Shown here: piece by piece, positions 5,884-6,946 of the stretch
How positions within the stretch are numbered: the first letter of the stretch is position 1
Layout of the letters: the number at the start of each line of letters is the position of its first letter
Assembly: GCA_018222665.1 (NCBI GenBank)
Contig: JAAEZW010000088.1
Span: 1-6,946, forward strand
DNA: 6,946 nt
Direction of reading: 5' to 3'
Source: Paracoccaceae bacterium
GTDB lineage: Bacteria > Pseudomonadota > Alphaproteobacteria > Rhodobacterales > Rhodobacteraceae
The notes under the pieces: generated by a model
Told to the model about the DNA's origin: nothing
Seen by the model: the letters and a program-made list of their open reading frames with translations, nothing else
Databases searched by the model: none
Program-made: the position numbers and the translations under genes

Positions 5884-6946
5884 GCGGGATTTTAAATGGA
5901 ATGCGCGTTGTCGAGGGATCGGCATTTGTCGCAGTGCCGCTTGCGGGAATGACTTTGGCGCAAATGGGCGCCGAAGTGATCCGGTTTGATCGTCTTCAGG
6001 GCGGTTTGGATGCGGGACGCTGGCCATTAGCACCCAACGGACAAAGCCTCTTTTGGGACGGCATGAACAAAGGCAAAAAATCCATCGCGATTGATATGAA
6101 AGACCCGCGTGGGAGAGAGTTGATTACGCAGATTATCACGGCACCGGGGGAGGATGCGGGCCTGTTCCTGACGAACTTGCGTGTGCGCGGTTGGATGGAT
6201 CACGAAACATTGTCACAGCATCGTCCTGATTTGATCACTGTGACGCTAAGTGGAGACAGACATGGCCGCCCGCAAGTGGATTACACGGTGAACCCCGCCC
6301 TTGGTATTCCGGATATCACAGGACCGGAGGGATCAACCGATCCTACGGCCAATGCCCTTCCTGCATGGGATTTGATTGCAGGAAATATGTGCGTTTCGGC
6401 CCTTCTTGCGGCAGAGCGTCATCGCCTGCGCCATGGCACAGGGCAGGCGGTTGATCTGAACCTAAAGGATGTGGCATCCGCCGTGATTGGCCACCTTGGG
6501 ATGATCGGGGATGCGACCCTAAATGCGCAAGAACGCGGAAAATCGGGCAATGCGCTTTATGGCGCATACGGACAGGATTTCTTGTGCGCGGATGGGCGTC
6601 GCATCATGATTATTGGGCTAACCCATCGTCAATGGCTGGGGATCGTTAAAGCGACCGACAGTGCCGAGGTGATGCAGCGTTTAGCGCATGAAAATAACGC
6701 CGATCTGAATGACGAAGGCGCGCGTTGGGCGATGCGCCATCACATTACAGCGCTTCTATCCCCTTGGTTTCAAGAGCGTAACCTGACGGACATTGCCCCC
6801 CTGTTTGATGCGGCGGGTCTGACATGGTCAGAGTTTAGAACAACCAAACGTGCCTTGGCAGAGGACGCGGATCTAAGAGAAATCCTAGGCGATGTTGTTG
6901 GGATGAGCGATCGTGAAATCGCAAAATCTGTCTCTTCTAGACATCT
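5880..6946 (+). CDS. mct: 2-methylfumaryl-CoA isomerase (mesaconyl-CoA C1-C4 CoA transferase), CaiB/BaiF family (partial, apparent internal deletion)
   Basis: The ATG at 5880 overlaps the meh stop (ATGA), with GGGGGA at 5867-5872 as ribosome site. The frame is open for 355 residues to the window edge. It is a class III (CaiB/BaiF) CoA transferase. MRVVEGSAFVAVPLAGMTLAQMGAE begins at residue 8, with FWDGMNKGKKSIAIDM from 58, VDYTVNP (133-139), LPAWD (160-164; Asp164 probably carries CoA) and GNALYGAYGQDF (223-234). The pattern closely follows Chloroflexus Mct as I remember it. That enzyme moves CoA within mesaconate from C1 to C4. After AEDADL (327-332) the sequence jumps straight to REILGDVVGMSDREI (333-347), which aligns with the family's extreme C-terminus. 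The roughly 45 residues normally between (ending in a P-x-LGEHT-like stretch) are absent, with the frame kept. The true end lies beyond the window. Confidence 0.82.
   Translation, partial: MSGILNGMRVVEGSAFVAVPLAGMTLAQMGAEVIRFDRLQGGLDAGRWPLAPNGQSLFWDGMNKGKKSIAIDMKDPRGRELITQIITAPGEDAGLFLTNLRVRGWMDHETLSQHRPDLITVTLSGDRHGRPQVDYTVNPALGIPDITGPEGSTDPTANALPAWDLIAGNMCVSALLAAERHRLRHGTGQAVDLNLKDVASAVIGHLGMIGDATLNAQERGKSGNALYGAYGQDFLCADGRRIMIIGLTHRQWLGIVKATDSAEVMQRLAHENNADLNDEGARWAMRHHITALLSPWFQERNLTDIAPLFDAAGLTWSEFRTTKRALAEDADLREILGDVVGMSDREIAKSVSSRH

Noticed and set aside
6343..6567. 74-codon minus-strand frame inside mct
   Set aside because: Shadow frame opposite strongly conserved CoA-transferase motifs.

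Overview
The window looks like part of a chromosome of an alphaproteobacterium, most plausibly a marine Rhodobacteraceae (Roseobacter-type) lineage with moderate GC. This assignment is an inference from protein style and gene content: a Mct/Meh pair, a LysE/RhtB exporter and an M20 amidohydrolase. There is no rRNA, tRNA or taxonomic marker gene. No mobile element, CRISPR array or RNA gene was seen. Coding density is very high: seven protein genes in four transcription units, with several 4-bp stop/start overlaps.

Layout. (1) Minus-strand operon, 2349 down to 1: M20 amidohydrolase (1177-2349), a short LysE/RhtB-type exporter starting with GTG inside the amidohydrolase stop (632-1180), then a METTL27-like SAM methyltransferase that runs off the left edge (1-620). 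(2) A 111-bp divergent intergenic region (2350-2460), then a plus-strand Sir2-family NAD-dependent deacylase without zinc-ribbon cysteines (2461-3207). (3) A second minus-strand operon, ending tail-to-tail with the Sir2 gene at a shared CTAG: Gfo/Idh/MocA oxidoreductase (3611-4729) followed by a PaaI-type hotdog thioesterase (3204-3614). (4) A 305-bp divergent regulatory region (4730-5034) with two sets of direct repeats and a candidate promoter. (5) A plus-strand operon: FAS1-like/MaoC-type mesaconyl-C4-CoA hydratase (meh, 5035-5883) and CaiB/BaiF-type 2-methylfumaryl-CoA isomerase (mct, 5880 to the right edge).

How the genes work together. Mct and Meh are consecutive steps. Mct moves CoA from C1 to C4 of mesaconate, and Meh hydrates mesaconyl-C4-CoA to citramalyl-CoA, which a lyase elsewhere would split to acetyl-CoA and pyruvate. 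In an organism with the ethylmalonyl-CoA pathway this pair would be a side exit for mesaconyl-CoA (inference). The amidohydrolase and exporter could form a release-and-export pair for an acylated amino acid. The oxidoreductase/thioesterase pair has no assignable substrate.

The oddest signals are two apparent in-frame losses of conserved segments, about 20 residues in the exporter and about 45 near the C-terminus of Mct, and the repeat-rich control region before meh. I see no convincing wholly new system.
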